A stretch of DNA of 34,486 bases from [Eubacterium] yurii subsp. margaretiae ATCC 43715 (GCA_000146855.1 GL405246.1:581244-615729); one strand, 5' to 3'. Shown: positions 24,143 through 31,414, counted from the first letter of the stretch. A program made the numbers and translations. Notes: a model not told the origin generated them from the sequence alone.

Positions 24143-25409
24143 AGTTATTCATCCTCTTTTGTATAGTTTGCGACATAAACATAGGACCTATCATATCGGA
24201 AAGACTCATGCCCAGAGGAGTAAGACTTATTATGTCATCATGTCTTTGTGCATAGCCTTCTTTTAGAAGATTAGCTATTATGGAAAAATCACTTTCCAAA
24301 TCAGAGGCAAAGTGTCTGTAATAGTCGGATATTGACAGTCCGCTTATATAGAGCAGATTTTTTATGACATAGCGTCTTTTCATCTCGTCATCGTCCAAAA
24401 TATAGTAGGAAATGTCGCTTGTAAAGTCATCTTTTTTCAGATACTTCTCATATTCGCTCTCACAAGATTTTTTCTCAGAGACGTATTTTTCACAAAAGTG
24501 AAGATTTTCAAAATAAGACCTGCCACCACATCCAAGTGAAAGTACATCTTCAAAACCGCAGTTTGCATTTATCTTACTGTTTTTTGAGAAGCTTCTCATG
24601 GAAAGTTGTTCATAGCCCTTTGATAAGAGATAGTCTCGCCCAATTTGATAGAGCTTATACTGTTTTTGAACATCTATGTCAAACTTATCATAAAGTCTGG
24701 CATTTACCTGTTTATAAAGTGGATATAGGAATATCTCGCTTGGATTATATTTTAATGCCTCATCTATAGAAAAAATGAGAGTTTCTTCATTTTGCTTAGG
24801 TATGCCGTAGATGAGGTCAATATTTGTATCAAAGTCGTAAGTTTTTATAATCTCAAGTGCCTTGTATACATCAGCTGATTTTTCAGCACGTTGAATTGTC
24901 AGAAGCTCACTGTCAATAAAAGACTGGACTCCTATGCTAAGCCTCTTAAGGGAAAAATCCTTAAGTAAGTTCAGTTTTTCTACGCTTATTTGTCTTGGTG
25001 AGCCTTCTATTATGGAATATGCCTTTTGCAAGTCCATGTTAAAGTCATCTCTTGCAAGCTCAAATAAGGATGATAAGTCCTTTGGACTAAGTATCATCGG
25101 AGTACCCCCACCAAGGGTAAAAGAGTTGAAATTCGTATGTTCAAAGTTTATAAGACTTCTCATTTGTTTGGAATGTCTTTTGACAGCCTTAATATATTCT
25201 CCGTAGTCGTCACTTCTTACATTAGTGATGGAAAAAAGGTTGCAATATCCGCATTTTGATTTGCAAAATGGCACATGGATATATAAGGACATTTCCTTGC
25301 CTATAAATCTATCTTTAAAGCTTGAAAGCTCGAGTTTTTCTGTAAAGTGATAAGCCCTCTTATGAGGGTAACTGTACATATATTGTGTATAAATCTTATC
25401 GTAATCCAT
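24135..25409 (-). CDS. STM4012-like (HemN/HemW-type) radical SAM protein
   Basis: This 424-residue radical SAM protein of the coproporphyrinogen-oxidase-like group has SLYIHVPFCKSKCGYCNLFS carrying CxxxCxxC (Cys49, 53, 56) and the extra Cys/Asn-Leu-Phe of this group. The SAM-binding LGGGTPMIL is at 99-107, then EGSPRQIS, LSIGVQSF and NIDLIYGIP. The N-terminal YMYSYPHKRAYH is characteristic of the STM4012 family rather than HemW. A C-terminal winged-helix-like HemN domain (about 335-415) ends in GYAQRHDDIISLTPLG. It is first in a two-gene operon with the STM4011-like fusion, as in Salmonella STM4011-STM4015, a cluster of unknown function. No STM4013-STM4015 homologue follows here. HemW (haem chaperone) is the alternative call. 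Confidence 0.82.
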   Translation of the reverse strand: MDYDKIYTQYMYSYPHKRAYHFTEKLELSSFKDRFIGKEMSLYIHVPFCKSKCGYCNLFSITNVRSDDYGEYIKAVKRHSKQMRSLINFEHTNFNSFTLGGGTPMILSPKDLSSLFELARDDFNMDLQKAYSIIEGSPRQISVEKLNLLKDFSLKRLSIGVQSFIDSELLTIQRAEKSADVYKALEIIKTYDFDTNIDLIYGIPKQNEETLIFSIDEALKYNPSEIFLYPLYKQVNARLYDKFDIDVQKQYKLYQIGRDYLLSKGYEQLSMRSFSKNSKINANCGFEDVLSLGCGGRSYFENLHFCEKYVSEKKSCESEYEKYLKKDDFTSDISYYILDDDEMKRRYVIKNLLYISGLSISDYYRHFASDLESDFSIIANLLKEGYAQRHDDIISLTPLGMSLSDMIGPMFMSQTIQKRMNNYD

Positions 25410-25444
25410 AAATTCTCCGTTTGTAAATAAAAATTAGTACTTAG

Positions 25445-25453
25445 ATTATATCA
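25445..25453 (-). promoter_or_regulatory. extended -10 promoter of the radical SAM pair
   Basis: On the minus strand TGATATAAT is a TGn-extended perfect -10 (TATAAT at 25445-25450), about 35 nt before the start codon. No good -35. Confidence 0.5.
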
Positions 25454-25600
25454 TATAAAAGTTGAATTTTTTATAAAGCCTGATAAATTTTTCAAATTTG
25501 ATAAAATATTATGAATTTTATAGCAATAATTGATAAAATTAAGAGAAAATTCAATGTAAATGTCCCTTATTCTATAAGATGGCAGTATTATATAAAAATC

Positions 25601-25629
25601 TTGAAAAATTCGCATAAATTCGATATAAT
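25601..25629 (+). promoter_or_regulatory. promoter of the tandem acetyltransferase gene
   Basis: -35 TTGAAA (25601-25606), 17-bp spacer, perfect -10 TATAAT (25624-25629), about 40 nt before the ATG. Confidence 0.75.
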
Positions 25630-25669
25630 ACCTAAATTAAATTAGAATACTAAAGAGACGGAGAAGATT

Positions 25670-26767
25670 ATGATATTGGAAACTACAAGATTGATAATGC
25701 GTCCATGGGATGTGGCGGATGCCAATGATTTATATGAATATGCAAGGGATGAAAGAGTCGGACCTATTTGCGGATGGCAGGCACATAAGTCTGTAGATGA
25801 AAGCAAGGAAATTATAAGGAATATATTGTCAAAGCCTGAAAGTTTTGCCATAGTGCTCAAGGAGCAAGATATAGTGATAGGAAGTATAAGCATAATGACA
25901 GGCAAGGATGCCAATATTGAAATAGCCAATGATGAGGGAGAAATAGGCTTTTGGCTTGGAGTTCCTTTTTGGGGTAGGGGTCTGATGCCTGAGGCTGTCA
26001 ATGAGATAGCAAACTATGCTTTCAACAGATTAAAATTCAAAAAACTATGGTGTGGATATTTCGACGGTAATGATAAGTCAAAGAGAGTACAGGAAAAGTG
26101 TGGATTCATCTACAATAGAGTTATAGAAAATTTTGACTGTAAGAAGATGAACGAACTTAGAACTATGCATGTTACCTGCCTACTCAAAGAAACTGCAAAC
26201 AAGAGAATAAGCGTGAGAAGGGCAAGTCTACAAGATGTTGACAAAATTCTTGAGATTTACTCTTATTATGTTGAAAATACAGCTATCACCTTTGAATATG
26301 AGACGCCTTCAAGGGAAGAAATGCTTGACAGGATGGAGAAATTCTCATCCAAATATCCATTTTTAGTAATAGAATGTGACAAAAAAGTCTGCGGATATTC
26401 CTATGCCAATGTTTTTAAGTCAAGACCAGCTTATAATTGGACTTGTGAGATGAGTATCTATATTTCTAATGATATGAGAAAATACGGTCTTGGCAGAAAA
26501 CTGTATGAAGAGATGGAAAAGGCTTTAAAATCAATGGGTATAGTCACATTATACGCCTGCGTTACAAGCATTGAAAAGGATGATGAGTATCTTACGAAAA
26601 ACTCGGTAAAATTCCATGAACATCTTGGATACAGACTTATAGGCAAGTTTGAAAAATGCGGATATAAGTTTGACAGATGGTATGATATGATTTTTATGGA
26701 AAAGATAATTGGCGAGCATACAAATAATCAAAGTGAAGTTATAAATTACAACGATATAGCGAAGTAG
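25670..26767 (+). CDS. tandem GNAT acetyltransferase (RimJ-like + phosphinothricin-acetyltransferase-like)
   Basis: This 365-residue protein contains two complete GNAT folds. Residues about 1-178 are RimJ/RimL-type: ETTRLIMRPWDVADAND, EIGFWLGVPFWGRGLMPEA (acetyl-CoA loop) and RVQEKCGFIYNRV. Residues about 182-355 are PAT/Bar-like: ISVRRASLQDVDKILEIY, AITFEYETPSREEM, and the acetyl-CoA-binding MRKYGLGRKLYEEM followed by HEHLGYRLIGKFEKCGYK. The substrates are unknown; the second half resembles enzymes acetylating methionine sulfone or phosphinothricin-type amino acids, the first N-terminal or free amino groups. CGGAG site and own promoter. Both halves keep their acetyl-CoA loops (Q/R-x-x-G-x-G/A-like), so both may be active. 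A read-through of two genes is excluded by the single continuous frame. Confidence 0.88.
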   Translation: MILETTRLIMRPWDVADANDLYEYARDERVGPICGWQAHKSVDESKEIIRNILSKPESFAIVLKEQDIVIGSISIMTGKDANIEIANDEGEIGFWLGVPFWGRGLMPEAVNEIANYAFNRLKFKKLWCGYFDGNDKSKRVQEKCGFIYNRVIENFDCKKMNELRTMHVTCLLKETANKRISVRRASLQDVDKILEIYSYYVENTAITFEYETPSREEMLDRMEKFSSKYPFLVIECDKKVCGYSYANVFKSRPAYNWTCEMSIYISNDMRKYGLGRKLYEEMEKALKSMGIVTLYACVTSIEKDDEYLTKNSVKFHEHLGYRLIGKFEKCGYKFDRWYDMIFMEKIIGEHTNNQSEVINYNDIAK

Positions 26768-27093
26768 GATATTTTTTATTGTAAATATATGTCTAGGCTG
26801 ATATAATGTATGCAAAAGAGAGCTTGATCTATTATTTTAGACTAAAATCTAATAAAATAGTGGATTAATTTTTTTCACTATATTTGCAATAATGTTCTAA
26901 ATTATAGACTATTCCTTCAAAAACTAATGAGCTTATATCAATAGTTTAATTATATAATATTATATAAGCTATTTACAAGTCTTATAAAGATAGAACCTTG
27001 GCTAAATTCTTATCCTAAATCTAATATATAAGAAAGTTATAGTTGTAAAGTAAGTATAATTAAACAAGGCTTATTGAAAAAGAGGTGTTTGTT
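26768..27093. other. 326-bp intergenic region
   Basis: This AT-rich gap holds an imperfect stem around CTATTATTTTAGA/TCTAATAAAATAG (26828-26859) followed by TTAATTTTTTT (26866-26876), a weak terminator candidate for the acetyltransferase gene. A TATAAT at 27055-27060 lacks a good -35. No ORF with a ribosome binding site was seen. Confidence 0.4.
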
Positions 27094-27297
27094 ATGATTT
27101 GTCCATACTGTGGTAAAGAAATGACATTAGGCTATATATATGGTGATAGAAGTCGAATAAAGTGGATAAGTAAAGAAGATGATCAAGGAATAGTTCTTAT
27201 ATGGTTTTCTAAGGGAATAATTTTGACAGACTTTGTTGAAAATAAGTTGGAAGTTCATTATTGTAAAGATGATGAGGTATTTATAATAAAAAGATAG
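27094..27297 (+). CDS. small zinc-ribbon protein, DUF6487-like
   Basis: This 67-residue protein starts MICPYCGKEMTLGYIYGD, with the CPYCGKEM knuckle and the following GYI/GDRSRIKW pattern typical of DUF6487-like small zinc-ribbon proteins. The usual second CxxC near the C-terminus is degraded to HYCKDDEVFIIKR (one Cys), so metal binding may be incomplete. The start at 27094 sits 6 nt after AGAGGTG; a GTG at 27085 in the same frame overlaps that site and is rejected. Function unknown for the family. It stands alone with a strong terminator behind it. Confidence 0.78.
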   Translation: MICPYCGKEMTLGYIYGDRSRIKWISKEDDQGIVLIWFSKGIILTDFVENKLEVHYCKDDEVFIIKR

Positions 27298-27302
27298 TTG
27301 TA

Positions 27303-27341
27303 AAAAAGATAGTGTATTTGATTTCAAATGCACTATCTTTT
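27303..27341. terminator. intrinsic terminator after the zinc-ribbon gene
   Basis: A stem of about 15 bp, AAAAGATAGTGTATTTG paired with CAAATGCACTATCTTTT with one mismatch, followed by T residues. The symmetrical A/T flanks make it usable from both sides. Confidence 0.85.
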
Positions 27342-27557
27342 CATAAATTCTAAGAGATTTTAATTGAGAATAACTATTTTAAGATTTGATAGCATTTAGA
27401 AAGTCATAGCGTATTTTACTAAAACGCAGATATACTTTTAAACATATTTTTGTAATATGTTTGTATAGATAGCTAATTTACTTTTAGTATAAAATAAGTT
27501 GCTCTAAGATTTTTTAACATAGCTTATCAAATAAATTTATTACATATCACTTTAATA

Positions 27558-27583
27558 ACAGTCAATTTATTCCTATAGACTGT
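27558..27583 (-). repeat. small stem across the stop codon of the lyase gene
   Basis: ACAGTC/GACTGT (27558-27563 and 27578-27583) spans the stop codon at 27573. It could be a weak 3' structure; it has no clear T-run. The region 27342-27557 holds nothing else recognisable. Confidence 0.3.
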
Positions 27584-29021
27584 CACCAAAATCTTCTTTG
27601 AACTTTTTAAGGAGTTTTTGTGGCCAGTCCCCCTTAGCTTTGAGTCTACCAAAGAAAAATCTCAAGATATCCGGCTCATCTACCCACTGTAGTCCACCTA
27701 TGAGCTCTCTGTTTTTATGGAGCCATTCCAACCTATCTACTACAAACATAACATGAGATACTGTAAATACTCTCCTTGGTAGAGCCAATCTCAATAGCTC
27801 CATATCAGCAAGAGGTTCAACACCATTTTCATCCCTTTGCTCTGATAAGGTGCCACGTTCCATTCCACGAGCTCCGCTGACGATGTAGAGAGCTGCAGCC
27901 AAAGCACCTGCAGGGTATTCTTCCTGAGGAATGTGTTCAAGAAACTTCATTGCATTTATATGACAACCCAAGCCACCGGCAGGAGTAACTACCGGAATAT
28001 CTCTTTTTAGTAGTTCCTTGACCATAAATTCTATAAATATAGGGCCTTGAGAGATTACATCTTCATCCATTGTCTCTTCCAGACCTACTGCCATAGCTTC
28101 CATTTCACGTACAGATATACCGCCGTATGTCAAGAAACCTTCAAAGAGCGGGATAAGTCCCTGCATTTTTTTAAATTGTGCCTCATCTGAAGTACAGATA
28201 CCTCCTCCTCTGGCACAGCCAAGTTTTCTTGCAGAGAAGTAGATTATGTCAGAAAACTCTGCTATTTTTAGGCAGATATCATTGATGCTCATAGGCTCGC
28301 AGTCTTTTTCTCTCGTCTTCATAAAATGTAGATTGTCTGATAAAAGGCTGGCATCCACAACTAAGATAATCTTGTTTGCTTTGCAGACCTTACTTACTTC
28401 TTCCAGATTCTTCAAGGAGAAGGGTTGACCGCCTATTAGGTTTGTTCCTGCCTCCATTCTAACGAAGGCTACATTTTCGCTTCCGAGTGCTTCTATTCTT
28501 TCTTTTAGAAGTTCAACATCCATATTTCCCTTAAACGGGAAGTCTGAATTGAGTATACGTCCTTCTTTGCCTACAAGCTCCTCTACATACCCTCCGGCTA
28601 GTACAACATGTGCCTTAGACGTAGTGAAGTGGTAGTTCATAAGGACAGTTTGTTTTTCTTTTACAAGGCTACGAGAAATGATGTGCTCGCAGGCTCTACC
28701 CTGATGGACAGGTAGGAAGAATTTTGTGCCAAACATCTTTTGGACAGCTGCCTCCAAACGGAAGAAGGTCTCAGAACCGGCGTAGCTGTCATCCGCTTGC
28801 AACATAACAGCCTGTTGTTTGTCAGACATGGCATTGACACCGCTGTCAGTAAGCATATCGAGAAATACATCCCTATTTTTGAGTAGGAAGGTGTTAAATC
28901 CGGCTTCTTCCATTGCTTCTAATCTTTTTGGAGCTTCGAGAAGGTTCAATTTTTGAACTACTCTTGCTTTGTGCATTTCCAGTGGAAAACTTTCATTTGA
29001 CATCCATTTTATTTTTTTCAT
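27573..29021 (-). CDS. tryptophanase/tyrosine phenol-lyase family enzyme
   Basis: This 482-residue PLP enzyme of the beta-eliminating lyase family splits an aromatic (or related) amino acid into the ring compound, pyruvate and ammonia. Landmarks are LTDSGVNAMSDKQQAVM, YAGSETFFRLE, VHQGRACEHI, AGTNLIGGQPFSL, the PLP-pyridine Asp223 in LVVDASLL, and the Schiff-base Lys266 in FSARKLGCARGGG. The tail ELLRLALPRRVFTVSHVMFV is typical. Two departures from E. coli TnaA: the DSAR stretch reads DASL, losing its Arg, and KDAMVPMGG reads KLGCARGGG. The substrate is therefore uncertain; tryptophan is the default. An approximately 600-nt leader region contains a structured RNA, a small ORF and an unusual ribosome-binding-site hairpin. 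Confidence 0.87.
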   Translation of the reverse strand: MKKIKWMSNESFPLEMHKARVVQKLNLLEAPKRLEAMEEAGFNTFLLKNRDVFLDMLTDSGVNAMSDKQQAVMLQADDSYAGSETFFRLEAAVQKMFGTKFFLPVHQGRACEHIISRSLVKEKQTVLMNYHFTTSKAHVVLAGGYVEELVGKEGRILNSDFPFKGNMDVELLKERIEALGSENVAFVRMEAGTNLIGGQPFSLKNLEEVSKVCKANKIILVVDASLLSDNLHFMKTREKDCEPMSINDICLKIAEFSDIIYFSARKLGCARGGGICTSDEAQFKKMQGLIPLFEGFLTYGGISVREMEAMAVGLEETMDEDVISQGPIFIEFMVKELLKRDIPVVTPAGGLGCHINAMKFLEHIPQEEYPAGALAAALYIVSGARGMERGTLSEQRDENGVEPLADMELLRLALPRRVFTVSHVMFVVDRLEWLHKNRELIGGLQWVDEPDILRFFFGRLKAKGDWPQKLLKKFKEDFGDSL

Positions 29022-29030
29022 TTTCTCTTA

Positions 29031-29053
29031 CACACGACTTCGTGTGCCCTCCT
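29031..29053 (-). promoter_or_regulatory. Shine-Dalgarno separated from the start codon by a hairpin
   Basis: On the minus strand AGGAGGG (29047-29053) is followed directly by CACACG-AAGT-CGTGTG (29031-29046), then 9 nt to the ATG. The linear spacing is 25 nt, too long, but folding the perfect 6-bp hairpin brings it to 9 nt. The only alternative site is a weak AAGAGA. Confidence 0.6.
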
Positions 29054-29356
29054 ATTTTTATATATCTAAGAAATATGTTATTAGAGCCTTAATTTAATCA
29101 AATATTCAATGATTAATAGTCTAAGTAAATAGTAAGATAATTAAAGCCTTGATATATTCATTTATCAAAATTTGCTAATAGCATTATTATTAATATTTCA
29201 CTTATATGGCTTAGGTCTACAATTATTTTGGCAGTTTTAGACTATTTGAATTACTGAAATCTAATATTATTAATAAGATTATATTGTTGAAATGAAAAGT
29301 TTATAGAATACTTACAAAAGTCAAAATACTTTTTAATTTGTAGAGAAGAGCTATAT
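29054..29356 (-). other. untranslated leader of the lyase gene
   Basis: About 300 nt without a credible ORF. It contains a degenerate direct repeat, TTAGAGCCTTAAT (29080-29092) and TTAAAGCCTTGAT (29141-29153) on the plus strand, and a 10-bp inverted repeat AATAGTCTAA/TTAGACTATT (29115-29124, 29238-29247). No good promoter was found; a TATAAT near 29280 lacks a -35. Confidence 0.35.
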
Positions 29357-29413
29357 TTATTGCTGTTTAAAAAGAGAAAGTTTTAAACTGTAAGCAATGA
29401 GGAAGCACCTCAT
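29357..29413 (-). CDS. possible 18-residue leader peptide
   Basis: ATG at 29413 lies 7 nt after a very strong GGAGGTGA site and opens a frame encoding MRCFLIAYSLKLSLFKQQ, then TAA. The first codons form an ATGAGG/CCTCAT hairpin. It lies between the small-RNA terminator and the lyase gene. No Trp codon is present, unlike tnaC of E. coli, and it has only one Tyr. Translation is plausible from the ribosome binding site alone; function unknown. Confidence 0.4.
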   Translation of the reverse strand: MRCFLIAYSLKLSLFKQQ

Positions 29414-29439
29414 GTCTATCACCTCCAAATTATGGGTAC

Positions 29440-29475
29440 AAAAAAACCACTATCTGTAAAATCCCGATAGTGGTT
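29440..29475 (-). terminator. terminator of the structured RNA upstream of the lyase gene
   Basis: Minus-strand stem AACCACTATC (29466-29475) pairs with GATAGTGGTT (29445-29454) around an 11-nt loop, followed by a T-run (29440-29446). Confidence 0.85.
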
Positions 29476-29643
29476 GATATCTTAATCATTTAGACTACTA
29501 CTCACTTACGGGCGCATGCAAAACTTTGCTCGCCCATAAACAGTTATAGTTTTATGAGACAGAGCATTCCGTATAGTAGTAATAATATTTTGTTGTTTTA
29601 AAAGTAGTGCTAAGCATCTTATACTCCTTCTCCAAAAAATATT
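29440..29643 (-). ncRNA. unidentified structured RNA of about 200 nt
   Basis: A near-consensus promoter upstream and a strong terminator downstream delimit a transcript of about 204 nt with no long ORF. Its core is closed by ACTACTA/TAGTAGT (29574-29580 with 29494-29500) and contains three hairpins in a row: a two-step GGGCG/CGCCC plus GCAAA/TTTGC stem (29510-29535), ATAAA/TTTAT (29536-29555), and an ACAGA/TCCGT hairpin (29559-29572). A second ACTACT copy (29603-29608) could compete for the same partner, so two folds are possible. It lies upstream of the lyase gene on the same strand, so it may be a cis-acting attenuator or riboswitch, or an independent sRNA. I could not match it to T-box, SAM, lysine, cyclic-di-GMP, 6S or cobalamin RNA consensus. 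Confidence 0.65.
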
Positions 29644-29649
29644 TTACCT

Positions 29650-29678
29650 ATATTACCACTTTCATAATTAAAAGTCAA
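29650..29678 (-). promoter_or_regulatory. promoter of the structured RNA
   Basis: -35 TTGACT (29673-29678), 17-bp spacer, -10 TAATAT (29650-29655) on the minus strand. Confidence 0.75.
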
Positions 29679-29895
29679 GGACTTTTTATAAAAATTAAAA
29701 ATCTCCAAAATTTTATTATTATGTACTTAATTAGTATATGATATCCAATTAATAAATGCTTTATCTATGCTGTATTTCTAAAAAATAATTTGGAATTTTG
29801 CAAAATTATTCATTTGGCAGATTATCAATAATTAAAATTAAATAGCTTTTTGATAGCTTTTTAGTATAAGAAAATAAGCCTTTTATAATAAAAAT

Positions 29896-29931
29896 GGGGC
29901 TGTAAAAAATATATTCCATTTTTCACAACCC
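29896..29931 (-). terminator. terminator after the C39-like peptidase gene
   Basis: GGGTTGTGAAAAA/TTTTTTACAGCCC stem (with G-T and one mismatch), then CATTTTTATT on the minus strand, 12 nt after the stop codon. Confidence 0.75.
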
Positions 29932-29942
29932 GCTTTTTAAAT

Positions 29943-30992
29943 TTATTTTACTTTTTTCTCACTTACTTTTTCAACTACTTCTTTATTTACGATTACGTCA
30001 TTAGTATTTTTATTTACTTTATCAACTATTATATATGGTTGTAGTTGAAGAGGCTTTTTAGCTACCTTTCTGTCATTCCATTCATAGAAGAATCTTTCAA
30101 GTCCATAGTATGAATATCCGTCTTGGAAATGGTCGAAAGTATCGTAAGAATCTGCAAATATCAATGTGTCATCACCTATAGAAGGAGTGCCGTTATTGTC
30201 ATAGCCTATTATAGATACCCAGTGACCGTCCCATTGGCTCCATTCCACCATTATAGGGCGACCTGCTTTTAGATGTCCGGTAAGCCATTTTACAAAGTAC
30301 GAATCTTTTGCATCACTTACATATTTTGTAGAGCCTGCCTTATTTTCTGAAGTATAAAGACTTTCACTTACAAAGACAGGTTTAATATTGCCAACATCAG
30401 CATCACTTATACCGTCTGATTTTTTAGTCAAATCCTCTGCCTTTGCATTTGGCTTGTAGTTAGTTTCAACTACTTTTACATCTTTTAAATTGCTGAAAAA
30501 ATTATATAGTTGCTCAACATCTGTGCCGTATTCAAAAAAGTTGTTTGCTGAACCGGGCTTAGCACCTTTTACATCCAAATCAACAGACGTACCCATAGCC
30601 TCGGCAAGACTCATTTCAGTATGACCTTTTATTCCGAAATGCTCCAAAACCATAAGCGCCATTGCGTTACCACAAGACCATTCAGTAGTTTGTTGCATAG
30701 TTTTGTATTTCGGTATTACTATTGTTTGATTGTCAGATACCATATTGTAGATATCAGGTGCCTTATAAAACTTTGAATTAGCGTTGTCTCCACCATTGGC
30801 ATATGCGTCAGCTCCTGAATTTTCATCATAATCCTTACCATCAATTTTAGGAGTCTTAATGTTAAAATTCAAAGTATTTGAAGTTTTAACATCCTTTGCG
30901 GAAACATTAGTGTTATCTGCAAAAGCTCCCACTGTTGAAAGAGAAAATGCAAGTCCCAAAATCAAAGCAATGTACAATTTTTTCAATCCCAT
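29943..30992 (-). CDS. secreted C39-like cysteine peptidase-domain protein
   Basis: This 349-residue secreted protein has a Sec signal MGLKKLYIALILGLAFSLS, cut near AFA. A linker follows, then a C39-like papain-fold domain (about 95-300): the catalytic Cys107 in TEWSCGNAMALMVLEHFG, His257 in DGHWVSIIGYDNNG and Asp281 in IFADSYDTFD form a plausible triad, preceded by an IPKYKTMQQTTE strand carrying the oxyanion Gln. It is not fused to an ABC transporter and has no export motif of bacteriocin systems, so it is probably an extracellular peptidase or peptidase-like hydrolase of unknown target. Start: ATG 30992 next to GGAGG is chosen, although its spacing is only 2 nt; ATG 31001 and GTG 31010 are in frame. 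Lys/Val/Glu-rich C-terminal tail. Confidence 0.8.
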   Translation of the reverse strand: MGLKKLYIALILGLAFSLSTVGAFADNTNVSAKDVKTSNTLNFNIKTPKIDGKDYDENSGADAYANGGDNANSKFYKAPDIYNMVSDNQTIVIPKYKTMQQTTEWSCGNAMALMVLEHFGIKGHTEMSLAEAMGTSVDLDVKGAKPGSANNFFEYGTDVEQLYNFFSNLKDVKVVETNYKPNAKAEDLTKKSDGISDADVGNIKPVFVSESLYTSENKAGSTKYVSDAKDSYFVKWLTGHLKAGRPIMVEWSQWDGHWVSIIGYDNNGTPSIGDDTLIFADSYDTFDHFQDGYSYYGLERFFYEWNDRKVAKKPLQLQPYIIVDKVNKNTNDVIVNKEVVEKVSEKKVK

Positions 30993-31041
30993 AACCTCCA
31001 TTAAAAGCACGAAAAATTTTGTGCAAAAATAAAATTAATTT

Positions 31042-31057
31042 TTATGCAAATGCATAA
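31042..31057. promoter_or_regulatory. 16-bp palindrome at the start of the C39-gene transcript
   Basis: TTATGCA-AA-TGCATAA is a perfect 7+2+7 inverted repeat located just downstream of the predicted -10 and overlapping the expected transcription start. Candidate operator; binding protein unknown. Confidence 0.4.
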
Positions 31058-31063
31058 TTTCAA

Positions 31064-31091
31064 ATTTTAACATAAATAATTTTTTTTACAA
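31064..31091 (-). promoter_or_regulatory. probable promoter of the C39-like gene
   Basis: Minus strand: -35 TTGTAA (31086-31091), 16-bp spacer, -10 TAAAAT (31064-31069). Moderate match. Confidence 0.45.
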
Positions 31092-31414
31092 CAAAATCTT
31101 GAAATTATTTGCAATTTTGCGAATATTAGATGGATTTTAAAATAGTATTATACTTAAATTTTAGAAAGTAATAAGTATATAAGCACTGATTTTAAAATCC
31201 ATGCAGGACTTTATTGTATAAATGTCGGGAATATATAATTGATATTTTAAAATTGTTGTTTTTATGGTAGAATTATCTTCAAATTTTAATATTTAAATTG
31301 AAAATATTGTTATAAATAATTATATTAGGAGAAGTTTGATTTTTCAGAAAATATGAAAATTTTTGATTGAGGAATTAAGCAATATTTTTTAAATAAAGCA
31401 AAATAGGAGATATA
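31092..31414. other. intergenic region before the cobalamin genes
   Basis: About 320 bp, AT-rich. No cobalamin riboswitch is recognisable (no B12-box-like GCCACTG element), although the genes downstream would be natural targets. A TAGAAT at 31268-31273 lacks a well-placed -35. No ORF. Confidence 0.45.

Noticed and set aside
24135..25409. HemW or HemN (coproporphyrinogen oxidase)
   Set aside because: The domain is similar, but the YMYSYPHKRAYH N-terminus, CNLF motif and pairing with an STM4011-like gene fit the STM4012 family better.
29440..29643. T-box, 6S RNA or other known riboswitch upstream of the lyase
   Set aside because: No AGGGUGGNACCGCG T-box sequence, no rod-like 6S pairing of the two ends, and no SAM, lysine, cyclic-di-GMP or cobalamin core motifs were found. 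Left as unidentified.
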